A stretch of DNA of 64,000 bases from an uncultured Pelagibacteraceae bacterium (GTDB lineage Bacteria; Pseudomonadota; Alphaproteobacteria; Pelagibacterales; Pelagibacteraceae): contig CACHVT010000002.1 of NCBI GenBank assembly GCA_902583345.1, positions 45,487-109,486 of the forward strand. The letters run 5' to 3'. The notes beneath the pieces were generated by a model. The model ran no database searches. It saw only the letters and a program-made list of their open reading frames with translations, and was not told the origin of the DNA. The stretch's first letter is position 1. Each line of letters opens with the position of its first letter. Below, one piece after another: positions 37,508 to 47,805 of this stretch. The translations under genes and the position numbers were made by a program.

Positions 37508-38059
37508 ATGTCAAAAGAAAATTATTTAAATAAAATTAAGGATTTACCAGAAGTAACAAAACAGTTTGTTGGTTTAGTAATTATAGTTCTTATTATAATT
37601 TCCTCTTTTTTTGCTTTAAACGTTAAGTTTGGTGAAGGAGATGAATTAGTAAAGAAAATGAAATTGGAGGAGGAAAGAATTGTTCAAGAAAGAAAATTAA
37701 ATGAATTAATATCTAAGCTTCCCTCAGGAATATTAGTAACTTTCGATGGCACTGATCATCATAAGTTAACAGATGAAATATATGAGAAAGTCTGCAAAGC
37801 AACAAAACTAATTCCTCAACGTGCAATTATGGGAGCAAATTTTCTAAATTTTAGAGCTCATGAAATTTATACAATCAATGGTAATAAAATTGATGAAACA
37901 TTTGTCAAGTGGGATGAAGAAAAAAACAAGTGTTTTGCTGGCTTTACAGTTAGTGGAGACAATGTTGGAGTAAATGAGTCAATAACTGTAAGTGGTGAAG
38001 CTTTAAGTTTTTTAAGCACAGGTATTGATACTAGAGTTTATTTTATTAAAAACTTTTAA
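37508..38059 (+). CDS. Hypothetical membrane-anchored protein
   Basis: Starts directly after MORN gene stop; N-terminal TM FVGLVIIVLIIISSFFAL. Confidence 0.65.
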   Translation: MSKENYLNKIKDLPEVTKQFVGLVIIVLIIISSFFALNVKFGEGDELVKKMKLEEERIVQERKLNELISKLPSGILVTFDGTDHHKLTDEIYEKVCKATKLIPQRAIMGANFLNFRAHEIYTINGNKIDETFVKWDEEKNKCFAGFTVSGDNVGVNESITVSGEALSFLSTGIDTRVYFIKNF

Positions 38060-38125
38060 GGAGGAAAATCATTAATATTATGGATTTAATTTTATCTTAA
38101 TTTCATATAACTTAATTAATAATTT

Positions 38126-39154
38126 ATGTCCAAGCCAGTAATCAAATGTGAAAATGTTTATAAAATTTTTGGAGCAAATGCTCAAAAAATGCTACGAGAG
38201 TCAAATGGCAATGTTGATGCTAAAACTTTTCAAGAAAATGGTTGTATTGTTGGCGTTAACAATGCTTCATTTGAAGTTTCAAAAGGTGAAATGTTGGTTG
38301 TGATGGGTTTATCTGGCTCAGGTAAATCAACACTATTACGATGTATTTCTAGATTAACAGATGCAACAGGTGGAAAAATTTTTATAGAAGGTCAGGATTT
38401 ACTTCAACTAAATAATAAAGAGCTCATTGATCTTAGAAGAAATAAAATGGGAATGGTTTTTCAAAGCTTTGCATTACTTCCACATAAAACCGTTGTTGAA
38501 AATATAGCTTTTCCACTTCAAATAAAGGGAAACAAAACTAAAGAAAGCATAAGCAAAGCAATGGATATGGTAAAATTAGTTGGGCTTGATGGGAGGGAAA
38601 ATTATTTTCCTAGAGAACTCTCAGGAGGACAACAACAAAGAGTAGGAATTGCAAGATCATTAGCCGTAGAACCGGATATATGGTTTTTGGATGAACCTTT
38701 TTCTGCCTTAGATCCATTAATTAGAAAAGAAATGCAAGATGAGTTCCTAAGACTTCAAGATAAGTTACAAAAAACAATTATGTTTATTACACATGATTTC
38801 GATGAAGCTTTAAAACTTGCTGACCGTATAGCGATTATGAAAGATGGAATAATTGAACAGCTAGATACACCTGCAAATATTGTTTTAAATCCAGCAACTG
38901 AATATGTAAGAAAATTTACAGAAGAAGTACCAAGAGAAAAAGTTCTATTAATAGAAGATGTTATGGATAAATCTAAAGATAATTTAGGTGATTTAAAAGT
39001 TTTAAAAGATGAAATTATCGAGAATGTTGCTGAAAAAATTCTTACACAAGAAAAAACAGTAGCTGTTATTGATAATAACGATAAAATTGTAGGTTCAATT
39101 AACCCAACTAAAATAATCAATACAGTTTTTGGAGGGAGAAAAAATAATAATTAG
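38126..39154 (+). CDS. proV: Quaternary-amine (glycine betaine/proline/TMAO) ABC transporter ATP-binding protein
   Basis: GLSGSGKSTLLRC Walker A, LSGGQQQRVGIARSLA signature, IWFLDEPFSALDP; C-terminal CBS-like region. Confidence 0.93.
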   Translation: MSKPVIKCENVYKIFGANAQKMLRESNGNVDAKTFQENGCIVGVNNASFEVSKGEMLVVMGLSGSGKSTLLRCISRLTDATGGKIFIEGQDLLQLNNKELIDLRRNKMGMVFQSFALLPHKTVVENIAFPLQIKGNKTKESISKAMDMVKLVGLDGRENYFPRELSGGQQQRVGIARSLAVEPDIWFLDEPFSALDPLIRKEMQDEFLRLQDKLQKTIMFITHDFDEALKLADRIAIMKDGIIEQLDTPANIVLNPATEYVRKFTEEVPREKVLLIEDVMDKSKDNLGDLKVLKDEIIENVAEKILTQEKTVAVIDNNDKIVGSINPTKIINTVFGGRKNNN

Positions 39155-39157
39155 ATT

Positions 39158-41311
39158 ATGGAATTGATAAAAAAATACCCAAAGACATTTCAATGGTTAT
39201 TCTTATTAATTGTATTTTTTAGCTTATGTTTCGCAATCGATGTTCCTGAGACATATAAATTTATTAGAGGACAAGCAGAATTTGTTAAGGATCCTAATCA
39301 AAGTAGCTATATATTTTTAGGTAAAGAAGTAAGATATTATGCTTTTGATGTCTTTTGGAGATTGCCTCCATTACTTGGATGGTTGCCTATTTGGATAAAT
39401 GATTCATTATTTTTTTTAATGAATGAATGGATGCCGATAGAAGTTTGGAATGAAGATACTCAAGAATTTAAAAGTCGTCCAATAGTTTTACAAATAAGCA
39501 GAAATTTGACTGCCTTCATGACTTTTTTAATTGAATTAATAAGAGAGATTTTATTAGGAGGTCTAGAAACTATAGTAGCATTTACTAGCTGGGATTGGAT
39601 AGACAAAAATCCTTGGGCCAAACTACCAGGGTTACCCTGGACTATTGTTGCAGCAGGCGCAGCAATTCTTTCTTATAAGCTAAGTGGTAAAGGTTTGGCA
39701 TTGTTTGCAGGTTTGACTATGGTTTATATTTCTGTATTTGGTCAATGGAAACCTTCTATGCAAACTCTTTCATTTATATTAGTAGCAGCACCTTTATCAT
39801 TTATTTTTGGCTTAGGTTTAGGGATAGCTGCATTCAAAAGTAAACGTGTTGAGAAAGCTTTATATCCAATATTATTAGTAATGCAGACAATGCCACAATA
39901 CGCGGTCTTAGTTCCTGCGCTTGTACTTTTTGGGGTTGGCGACCATGCTGCAGTAATAATAACTATGGTTGTGGCTGTACCACCAATGATATTATTAACT
40001 ATATTAGGTTTAAGAGCAATACCCCCAGAAGTTATTGAGGCTGGAAGAATGAGTGGATGTAATAATTGGCAACTAATGCTCAAAGTATTAATTCCTACTG
40101 CAAGAAGAGATATATTGATCGGTGTAAACCAGGTCATTATGGTGTGTTTTTCTATGGCAGTTATTTCAGCTTTTATTGGCGCAAAAGGTTTGGGATTTAA
40201 TTTATTACTAGCATTAAACCAGTTAAATATTGGATTAGCATTAGAAGCCGGCTTATGTATTAGCTTAATCGCAATTTTATTAGACAAGATGTCTCTAGCC
40301 TGGGCAAATAAACAGACAGATTATTTTGGTAATCTGTCATTTTTACAAAGAAACAAAAATATTTTATTTTTTGCTGCAACAGTAGTTGTTGGAATTATAC
40401 TTGCTTATGTTGGAACTTTTTTATTTAAAGGAACTTTCAATTATTTATTCGAAATTCCACATAATAAAGGAATATCAACTGCCGATTTTTGGAATAAAGG
40501 TGTTGATTGGATTTTTGATACTTTCTTTATATACATAAAAGCGTTTAATACATGGTTAATTCAAGATGTGCTTCAACCAATGAGAGCCTTGTATTTGAGG
40601 ATGCCAGCTGTAGCTACAATAGTTTTAGTTGTTGGTGCGGGATACTTAATTGGTGGAATTCGTTCAGCTTTAGTTGTGTGTGGATTAACATTATTTATTG
40701 CTTTAAGTCCATGGTGGGATAGGGCTCTAGTCACAACATATATGGCAACTTTTGGAGTTATTGTGTCTTGCTTTATTGGGTTTACAGTTGGAACTTTATG
40801 TTTTCAAAACAAGCATAGTGCAAGTTTTATGTTAGGAGTTTGTGATATTTTTCAAACTTTCCCTTCTTTTGTTTACTTAATTCCTGTAATGATGCTTTTT
40901 GGTATTACTGACACATCAGTATTAATAGCAGTTATAGTTTATGCAACAATACCCGCAACAAGATATACAATCGAAGGACTTAGAAGTGTTCCAATTGGTT
41001 TACATGATGCAGCAACAATGTCAGGTGTAAATAAATTTCAAAGATTAACTAAAATAGAATTTCCTTTAGCATTTCCACATATGATGCTTGGTTTAAATCA
41101 AACAATTGTATTTGCTTTATTTATGGTAATTATTGGAGCGTTCATAGGAACAGAAGATTTGGGACAATATATTTTAAAAGCATTATCAGATAAAAAAGGT
41201 GCAGGTATAGGATTAACGCTTGGTATTTGTGTAGCTTTTATAGGTTTGATATTTGATAATTTAATAAGAACTTGGGTAGATAAAAGAAAAAAACATCTTG
41301 GGATAGATTAA
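39158..41311 (+). CDS. proW: Quaternary-amine ABC transporter permease, tandem duplicated (two permease domains, 717 aa)
   Basis: Two EAA-type loops (PPEVIEAGRMSGCNNWQLMLKVLIPTARRDI and PIGLHDAATMSGVNKFQRLTKIEFPLAFPHM). Confidence 0.92.
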   Translation: MELIKKYPKTFQWLFLLIVFFSLCFAIDVPETYKFIRGQAEFVKDPNQSSYIFLGKEVRYYAFDVFWRLPPLLGWLPIWINDSLFFLMNEWMPIEVWNEDTQEFKSRPIVLQISRNLTAFMTFLIELIREILLGGLETIVAFTSWDWIDKNPWAKLPGLPWTIVAAGAAILSYKLSGKGLALFAGLTMVYISVFGQWKPSMQTLSFILVAAPLSFIFGLGLGIAAFKSKRVEKALYPILLVMQTMPQYAVLVPALVLFGVGDHAAVIITMVVAVPPMILLTILGLRAIPPEVIEAGRMSGCNNWQLMLKVLIPTARRDILIGVNQVIMVCFSMAVISAFIGAKGLGFNLLLALNQLNIGLALEAGLCISLIAILLDKMSLAWANKQTDYFGNLSFLQRNKNILFFAATVVVGIILAYVGTFLFKGTFNYLFEIPHNKGISTADFWNKGVDWIFDTFFIYIKAFNTWLIQDVLQPMRALYLRMPAVATIVLVVGAGYLIGGIRSALVVCGLTLFIALSPWWDRALVTTYMATFGVIVSCFIGFTVGTLCFQNKHSASFMLGVCDIFQTFPSFVYLIPVMMLFGITDTSVLIAVIVYATIPATRYTIEGLRSVPIGLHDAATMSGVNKFQRLTKIEFPLAFPHMMLGLNQTIVFALFMVIIGAFIGTEDLGQYILKALSDKKGAGIGLTLGICVAFIGLIFDNLIRTWVDKRKKHLGID

Positions 41312-41313
41312 AA

Positions 41314-42276
41314 ATGAAAAAAATATTAGTCATTGGTGGTGGAGCAATGGGCTCAGCATTTACAATTCCTTGCTTAGAAAATAGAAATAAAGTTACTATT
41401 ACAGAGCCTTATAGTAAAAATTTTATTAAAGATTTATCATCAAAAAGTAAATTTCATTCAAGTTTAAAAATTAAACTTCCGAAAAGTTTAAAATTTAAAA
41501 AATTCTCTACTGACTTGTTGAAAGAAAAATTTGATTTAATTGTAATTGCTCTAAGCCTTTCAGGTATTGATTTTATTAGTAAAAACCTAAAAAAATTAAA
41601 ATTAAAAAATCCAATATTGGTACTTACAAAGGGATTAAAGTATGAAAAAAAAAATAATAAAATTTTGACAATTTCTGAACAATTAAAAAAGAATTATAAT
41701 GGAATGAATATTTCAGTTTTAAAAGGTCCTTGTTTGGCTAAGGAATTGTCTAGAAAAAATCACACTAGTGTAATTATAGCTAACAAAAATGTAAAAATAG
41801 CTAAACAAATAGGCAAGATGATTTCAACAAAATACTATGTTGTAAAATTTTCTAATGATATCATTGGTGTAGAAATATGTTCTGCAATAAAAAATATATA
41901 TGCTATGATAATTGGAGCGGGACAGAGTTTAAATACTTCATCAAGTCTATTTCAAAAATCAATAATTGAAATGAAATATTTAACTAGATATTTTAAAGGC
42001 AAAGAAGAAACAACTCTAGGTCTTGCAGGGGTAGGCGATTTATATGTTAGTGCGATAGGCGGAAGAAATAGTAAAATGGGAAATTTTTTAGGAAAAGGAT
42101 TTACATTTAAAAAAGCAAAAAAAAAATTTATGCCAAAAGATACAGTTGAAGGAGAACAACTTGCAAGAGAGATAGCGCCGTATATATTGAAAAAAATAAA
42201 TAAAAAAAAAATACCTCTGATGACTAATTTATTAAAAACTGTCTTAGATAATAAAAAATTAAATATAAAACTGTAA
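41314..42276 (+). CDS. gpsA: NAD(P)H-dependent glycerol-3-phosphate dehydrogenase family
   Basis: ILVIGGGAMGSAFTIPCLEN; VLKGPCLAKELSRKNHTSVIIA; SAIKNIYAMIIGAGQSL; AGVGDLYVSAIGGRNSKMG. Confidence 0.82.
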   Translation: MKKILVIGGGAMGSAFTIPCLENRNKVTITEPYSKNFIKDLSSKSKFHSSLKIKLPKSLKFKKFSTDLLKEKFDLIVIALSLSGIDFISKNLKKLKLKNPILVLTKGLKYEKKNNKILTISEQLKKNYNGMNISVLKGPCLAKELSRKNHTSVIIANKNVKIAKQIGKMISTKYYVVKFSNDIIGVEICSAIKNIYAMIIGAGQSLNTSSSLFQKSIIEMKYLTRYFKGKEETTLGLAGVGDLYVSAIGGRNSKMGNFLGKGFTFKKAKKKFMPKDTVEGEQLAREIAPYILKKINKKKIPLMTNLLKTVLDNKKLNIKL

Positions 42277-42283
42277 ATAAAAA

Positions 42284-43648
42284 TTATTTTTTTGATTGAT
42301 CTAAAAAAGCTTTTAAAGAATCATCCATTGCTACTGCCCATGGGGTGTGATGAATGGGTGCAACTGATCCAGTAACAGGTGAAGAAAAAGACTTATTTCT
42401 GTATGTCATAATATCTTCTACTTTATGATGCTCCCATTCTTTAAAATGCTTTCTAATTAATTCAAAATCAATTTTTGGATAATCAGATAACTCGTGTAGT
42501 TCCTTGGTATATTCAGTTTGAAAATCTATCATTTGATCTGGGTTTTCTAATTTTTCTTCCATAGAAACCCATTTATTAATATCTTTTTCTATTTCTGAAT
42601 TATTTGGGATTTTAATTTTACCCATTATTACATCTCTTGCATACCAAGCCTGGCAGTCAAACATATTAAATGTATGAAATTGGTCTTGCATTCCTAAATA
42701 AAGTAGTTTGTGATTATTTTGCCAAATAACTCCTTTGTATAGTTTTGGTGGATACAATCTATTTCTAGTTTTTAATTTAAGGTCTTCAGCTAAAAAAGGG
42801 AAATGATGAAGATAGCCACAACATAAAATTATTGCATCAGCCTCTTGCTTATTACCATCTTTAAAGATTGCTTTGTTTCCATCTAGTCTGTCTAAATAAT
42901 GAACCTCTTTTACTCCACTAGGCCATTTAAACCCCATTGGGTTGTTTCTATATCCTATTGTTACACTTTTAGCCCCATACTTATGACATTGAAGGGCAAC
43001 ATCCTCAGCTGAATAACTACTTCCTAAAACAACAACATTTTTACCTCTGAATTCTTCAGCGTCTCTAAAATCATGGGAATGTAAAATCCTACCAGGGAAA
43101 GATTTCATTCCTGGATATTCAGGAATAAAAGGAACAGAAAAATGTCCTGTAGAAACAACTACATAATCAAAAATATCTTTTGAAAATTTATCATTTTTTT
43201 TGTCTATAGAAGTGACTTTAAAATTATTTCCATCAAAAATTACACTAGAAACATTAGTATTAAATTTTATTTTATTTTTTAAGTTACCTTTATTTACTCT
43301 ACCAATAATATAATCATACAAAACTTCTCTTGGTGGAAAAGATGGAATGGGTTTTCCAAAATGTTCATCAAATGGATAGTCTGCAAATTCTAAACACTCT
43401 TTGGGACCATTTGACCACAGATATCTATACATACTGTTAGGAATAGGATCGCCATATTCATCAGAGCCAGTTCTCCAGCTATAATTCCATAGCCCTCCCC
43501 AATTTTCCTGTTTTTCAAAACAAACTATTTCAGGTATTTTTTCACCTTTCTTCTCTGCTTGTTCGAAAGCTCTTAACATTGATAGACCGCATGGTCCTGT
43601 TCCAATAATTGCTATTTTAGTCATTGAGTTTTCCCCATTTAAAAACAA
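42284..43648 (-). CDS. tmm: Trimethylamine monooxygenase (flavin-containing monooxygenase family)
   Basis: IAIIGTGPCGLSMLRAFEQ; CFEKQENWGGLWNYSWRTG; HSHDFRDAEEFRGKNVVVLGSSYSAEDVALQ (FMO motif and NADPH site); real start probably 43624 (MTKIAIIG). Confidence 0.88.
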   Translation of the reverse strand: MFLNGENSMTKIAIIGTGPCGLSMLRAFEQAEKKGEKIPEIVCFEKQENWGGLWNYSWRTGSDEYGDPIPNSMYRYLWSNGPKECLEFADYPFDEHFGKPIPSFPPREVLYDYIIGRVNKGNLKNKIKFNTNVSSVIFDGNNFKVTSIDKKNDKFSKDIFDYVVVSTGHFSVPFIPEYPGMKSFPGRILHSHDFRDAEEFRGKNVVVLGSSYSAEDVALQCHKYGAKSVTIGYRNNPMGFKWPSGVKEVHYLDRLDGNKAIFKDGNKQEADAIILCCGYLHHFPFLAEDLKLKTRNRLYPPKLYKGVIWQNNHKLLYLGMQDQFHTFNMFDCQAWYARDVIMGKIKIPNNSEIEKDINKWVSMEEKLENPDQMIDFQTEYTKELHELSDYPKIDFELIRKHFKEWEHHKVEDIMTYRNKSFSSPVTGSVAPIHHTPWAVAMDDSLKAFLDQSKK

Positions 43649-43702
43649 TTTTATAAATGTATTTTACTAACAAAAAAGCAAAAATTACAATAATATTTTA
43701 TT

Positions 43703-44860
43703 ATGAAAACTAATTGGAATTACCCCACTTCTTTATGGGTAGGAGAAGATAGAATTAAAGACCTATCAGAGGCTTGTGAAAATTTGAAAATTTCAACCCC
43801 ATTATTTGTAACTGATAAAGATCTTATAAATCTTGAAATGACCAAAAATATTATCTTTGAGGTTAAAAAAAAATTAAGCACTTTAGCTATTTTTTCTAAT
43901 TTTTCAGGAAACCCTATTGGAGAAAATGTAGAAGAAGGAGTTTTAGAATTTAAAAAAAATAAGTGTGATGGAGTTATAGCCTTTGGAGGTGGAAGTGGCT
44001 TGGATGTTGGTAAAGCTATAGCTTTTATGTCAGGACAGTCTAGACCTATATGGGATTTCGAGGACATAGAAGATTACTGGAAAAGAGCAAATGAAAAAGA
44101 TATTGCTCCAATCATTGCTATTCCTACAACTGCTGGAACTGGATCTGAAACTGGAAGAGCTTCAGCAATAATAAATAAAGCAACTGGAATTAAAAAAATA
44201 ATCTTCCATCCAAAATTTTTACCCTCTATAGTTATTTTAGATCCAGTTTTAACAACTGAACTATCCCCAAGATTAACTGCTGCTACAGGAATGGATGCCC
44301 TTGCTCATAATTTAGAGGCTTTTTGTGCACCTGGATTTCATCCTATGGCAGACGGCATATCAATTGAGGGAATGAAATTAATAAAAAAATCTCTTTTAAA
44401 TGCTGTAAAAAATGGAAAAGACTTGAGTGCTAGATCAGACTTATTAGCTGCAGCCAGCATGGGATCTACTGCTTTTCAAAAAGGTCTTGGTGCAATTCAT
44501 TCTTTAAGCCATCCAATTAACGCACAATTTAATATTCATCATGGATTATCTAATGCGATATTTATGCCATACGTTTTGAGTTTTAATAAAAAAATAATTG
44601 AAAATAAAATTGTTTCTATTTGTGACTATCTAGGTTTAGATAAAAGCTTTGAAAGTTTTTTCAAATGGATTTTAGAGTTAAGAAAAGAACTTAATATACC
44701 ACATAAACTTTCTGATGTTATTGATGTTAGTGAAATTGACTTGGACAAATTGTCTGAAATGGCTTTTAATGATCCATCTACAAACGGAAATCCTGTAAAA
44801 TTGAAAAAGAATGATTTGAAAAAAATGTATAAACATAGTTTAACTGGTGAGCTGTTTTGA
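43703..44860 (+). CDS. Iron-containing alcohol dehydrogenase
   Basis: GVIAFGGGSGLDVGKAIAFM, IPTTAGTGSETGRASAI, ATGMDALAHNLEAFCAPGFHPMADG, GAIHSLSHPINAQFNIHHGLSNAIFMP. Confidence 0.92.
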   Translation: MKTNWNYPTSLWVGEDRIKDLSEACENLKISTPLFVTDKDLINLEMTKNIIFEVKKKLSTLAIFSNFSGNPIGENVEEGVLEFKKNKCDGVIAFGGGSGLDVGKAIAFMSGQSRPIWDFEDIEDYWKRANEKDIAPIIAIPTTAGTGSETGRASAIINKATGIKKIIFHPKFLPSIVILDPVLTTELSPRLTAATGMDALAHNLEAFCAPGFHPMADGISIEGMKLIKKSLLNAVKNGKDLSARSDLLAAASMGSTAFQKGLGAIHSLSHPINAQFNIHHGLSNAIFMPYVLSFNKKIIENKIVSICDYLGLDKSFESFFKWILELRKELNIPHKLSDVIDVSEIDLDKLSEMAFNDPSTNGNPVKLKKNDLKKMYKHSLTGELF

Positions 44861-45648
44861 TAAAAAAAATTTTAATTGTAGAGGGAAATTTGAGAGAGGA
44901 AAATCAGAGTTTTACCGAAGGTGGAATTAAAACTCACACAGAAAGTTTAAGAGATAGTTTAGATTATTTTACAAAAAACTTAGAAATTGACGTTGTGAAT
45001 CCCTCGTCTGATAAAAATATATCTAATAAAGTTAAAGATCTAAAAAAATATGATGGATTAATATGGGGAGGAAGCAGTCTGAATATCTATAATAATACAA
45101 TTGAAATAAGAAGACAGATTGAATTTATGAGAGAATGTCAAAAGAAAATAAAGAAAATTTTAGCTATTTGTTGGGGAATGCAAGTAGCTGTAACTGTGGC
45201 AGGTGGAGAAGTTAAAAAATGTTTAAAAGGTGCTCACAGAGGAATTGCATATAATATTGAGGTTAATAGTATTGGCTTAAGACACAAGATTTATCAAAAT
45301 AAAAAAAGAAAATTTAATACTCCTGCATTCAATTTTGATGAAGTAGTCACTTTACCTTCAAAATCAGTTTTACTTTCATCAAATCCATTAAATAAAGTAA
45401 TGGGTTTAAATTTTAAAATAGGGGCAAGCGATGTTTGGGGTATTCAATATCATCCAGAGATTACTTATAGTAAAATGATTAGTTTAATTCATTTTCGAAG
45501 GGAGCGTTTACTTAATAAAAAAGCGTTTAAAAATGATCAAGAAATTAATGAACACATAAGAATTATAGAAGAGGAAAAAAATAAATCTGATAAAGATTCT
45601 AGAATGTCAGAACTTAAAAATTGGTTAGAATTTTTAAATGAAAATTAG
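44857..45648 (+). CDS. Class I glutamine amidotransferase (GuaA N-terminal-like)
   Basis: TTG start in TTGA overlap with Fe-ADH stop; ILAICWGMQVAVTVAGGEV nucleophile elbow; IQYHPE. Confidence 0.8.
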   Translation: MIKKILIVEGNLREENQSFTEGGIKTHTESLRDSLDYFTKNLEIDVVNPSSDKNISNKVKDLKKYDGLIWGGSSLNIYNNTIEIRRQIEFMRECQKKIKKILAICWGMQVAVTVAGGEVKKCLKGAHRGIAYNIEVNSIGLRHKIYQNKKRKFNTPAFNFDEVVTLPSKSVLLSSNPLNKVMGLNFKIGASDVWGIQYHPEITYSKMISLIHFRRERLLNKKAFKNDQEINEHIRIIEEEKNKSDKDSRMSELKNWLEFLNEN

Positions 45649-46879
45649 ATCAAAAGAGGATGTAATTGAGTATTTCAAAAGTGGATGTAAAAAAAATTTA
45701 TCCATAGGCGTTGAAAATGAAAAATTTTTATTTGATAGTAAATCAGGCTCTCGAGCAAATTTTACACAAATTTCCAAAGTTTTAGAATATTTAAAAAAAT
45801 TTGATTGGAAAGAAATTAAAGAAGATCAAAACTTAATTGGATTAAAAAAAGACGGTCAATCAATTACATTAGAACCTGGTAATCAAATAGAGCTATCTGG
45901 CGGTTTGTGTACAAATATTCATGAGGTATGTTCAGAATCATATGAATTTCAAAAACAATTAGATGAAGCTTGTAAAAATTTAGAACTTAAAACACTTTCG
46001 ATAGGATATGATCCCTTAACTGAATTAAGTGATGTCCCAAACAATCCAAAAAAAAGATACAAGATTATGACCGAGGAGATGCCAAAAAATGGAAAACTTA
46101 GTCTTGATATGATGTATCATACATGTGGTACACAAATAAATTTAGATTATAAATCTGAAGAGGATTTTAGAAGAAAATTTAAAGTTATTTCTTTTTTAAC
46201 TCCCATCACAATAGCTCTATTTTCTAATTCAGCATTAAAGAAAGGCAATCCGTCTGGCTATTTGTCATACAGATCAAAGATTTGGCAAAGTACCTCAAGA
46301 GGTGGTTTGCCTGATATTTTTTTAGAGGATATGAATTTTGAAAAGTATGCAGATTTTTTTCTAAATTTCCCTCTACTTTTTTTATTCGATAATAATGAGT
46401 ACAAAAATTCAAATGGGAAAACATTTAATTTCTTGATCGAAAATGAAATAGCTAATAAAGAAAATCTCGAATTACATTTGTCAACTATTTTCACTGAGGT
46501 GAGATTAAAAAAATATATTGAATTAAGATCGTTGGATGCATGTGAATGGGACTGTCATTGTGGAGGTCCTGCATTTTTTACTGGATTAATATATGGTGGT
46601 TTAGAAGAAACTTACGAAATTATAAAAAACTGGAAAAAAGATGAAATTAAAAATGCCTATGCCACTTCTTGCAAAAAGGGATTAAGAACTGAAATAAATG
46701 GGCAAGATATACTTTTTTGGTCAAAAGAGTTATTGAAAGTCTCAACGAATGGGTTGAAGAAAAGATCCTTTTTAAACAAAAAAAATAATAATGAAAAAAT
46801 TTATTTGAAAAATATTGAAAAAATTTTAGCAAGTAATCTTACAAAAGCAGAGGAGGAACTAAATAAATTAACAAAATGA
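45638..46879 (+). CDS. gshA: Glutamate-cysteine ligase
   Basis: SIGVENEKFLFD...LEPGNQIELSGG...MMYHTCGTQINLDYKSEEDFRRKFKV...RSLDACEWD; followed by gshB. Confidence 0.88.
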   Translation: MKIRSKEDVIEYFKSGCKKNLSIGVENEKFLFDSKSGSRANFTQISKVLEYLKKFDWKEIKEDQNLIGLKKDGQSITLEPGNQIELSGGLCTNIHEVCSESYEFQKQLDEACKNLELKTLSIGYDPLTELSDVPNNPKKRYKIMTEEMPKNGKLSLDMMYHTCGTQINLDYKSEEDFRRKFKVISFLTPITIALFSNSALKKGNPSGYLSYRSKIWQSTSRGGLPDIFLEDMNFEKYADFFLNFPLLFLFDNNEYKNSNGKTFNFLIENEIANKENLELHLSTIFTEVRLKKYIELRSLDACEWDCHCGGPAFFTGLIYGGLEETYEIIKNWKKDEIKNAYATSCKKGLRTEINGQDILFWSKELLKVSTNGLKKRSFLNKKNNNEKIYLKNIEKILASNLTKAEEELNKLTK

Positions 46880-47805
46880 AAAAAATTATAGCAATACAAT
46901 CAAATAGTCTTAAAGAAATAAATGTAAAAACTGATACAACTTTATTGTTGGCGCTAGAAGCACAAAAACGAGGATATAAAATTATTTGGTATGAAACAAA
47001 AGATTTAAATTTAATTAAATCAAAAATTATTATTTATGGAAAAGTTGTTAAATTTTTTCGAAATAGACGAAACTTTTACAAAATTATTAGAAATGTTAAG
47101 TTTAATTTAAATAATGCTAATTTTATATTAATCAGACAAAATCCACCATTTAATGAAGACTATATAAATTCAACGTATTATTTAGATTACTTAAACTCTA
47201 AAAAGGTTATAAACAATCCTACATCTGTAAGAAATGTGTCTGAAAAGTTTTTCTCTTCAAAGTTTTTTAAATTTATGCCTGAAACAATCTTCACAAAAAA
47301 TTTTAATGAGATAAAAATTTTTTTAAAAAAAAACAAAAAAATTGTAATTAAACCAATTAATGGCTATGCTGGAAAAAACATCTTATTTTTAAGTAATAAA
47401 TTAAATAAAAAAAATATTGAGAAATATCTAAAAAACTTTAATCATGTTATGGTTCAAAAATATCTTCCTAAAGTTCAAGATGGCGACAAAAGAATATTTA
47501 TAATAAATGGCAATGTAAAGGGCGCAATAAGAAGATTGCCTAAAAAGGGTTCAATATTGTCAAATATTTCTCAAGGTGGAGTGGCATATAAAACTACATT
47601 GAATCCACGAGAGCTAAAGATTTCTAAAATAGTTGCAAAAGAATTGAAAAAAAATAATATTTTTTTTGCAGGTATAGATTTAGTTGGTGGATTTTTAATT
47701 GGAGATATCAACGTGACATCTCCCACTGGTTTACCTCAATATATGAATTTAACTGGTAGAAACTTGACGGTCGATTTTTGGGATGAGCTAGAAAAATTAA
47801 AATAA
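46876..47805 (+). CDS. gshB: Glutathione synthetase
   Basis: [96 protein letters not shown]. Confidence 0.92.
   Translation: MKKIIAIQSNSLKEINVKTDTTLLLALEAQKRGYKIIWYETKDLNLIKSKIIIYGKVVKFFRNRRNFYKIIRNVKFNLNNANFILIRQNPPFNEDYINSTYYLDYLNSKKVINNPTSVRNVSEKFFSSKFFKFMPETIFTKNFNEIKIFLKKNKKIVIKPINGYAGKNILFLSNKLNKKNIEKYLKNFNHVMVQKYLPKVQDGDKRIFIINGNVKGAIRRLPKKGSILSNISQGGVAYKTTLNPRELKISKIVAKELKKNNIFFAGIDLVGGFLIGDINVTSPTGLPQYMNLTGRNLTVDFWDELEKLK

Noticed and set aside
39742-40287. 181-aa minus ORF over the permease gene
   Set aside because: Antisense of multi-TM coding sequence; low-complexity N/I/P-rich translation
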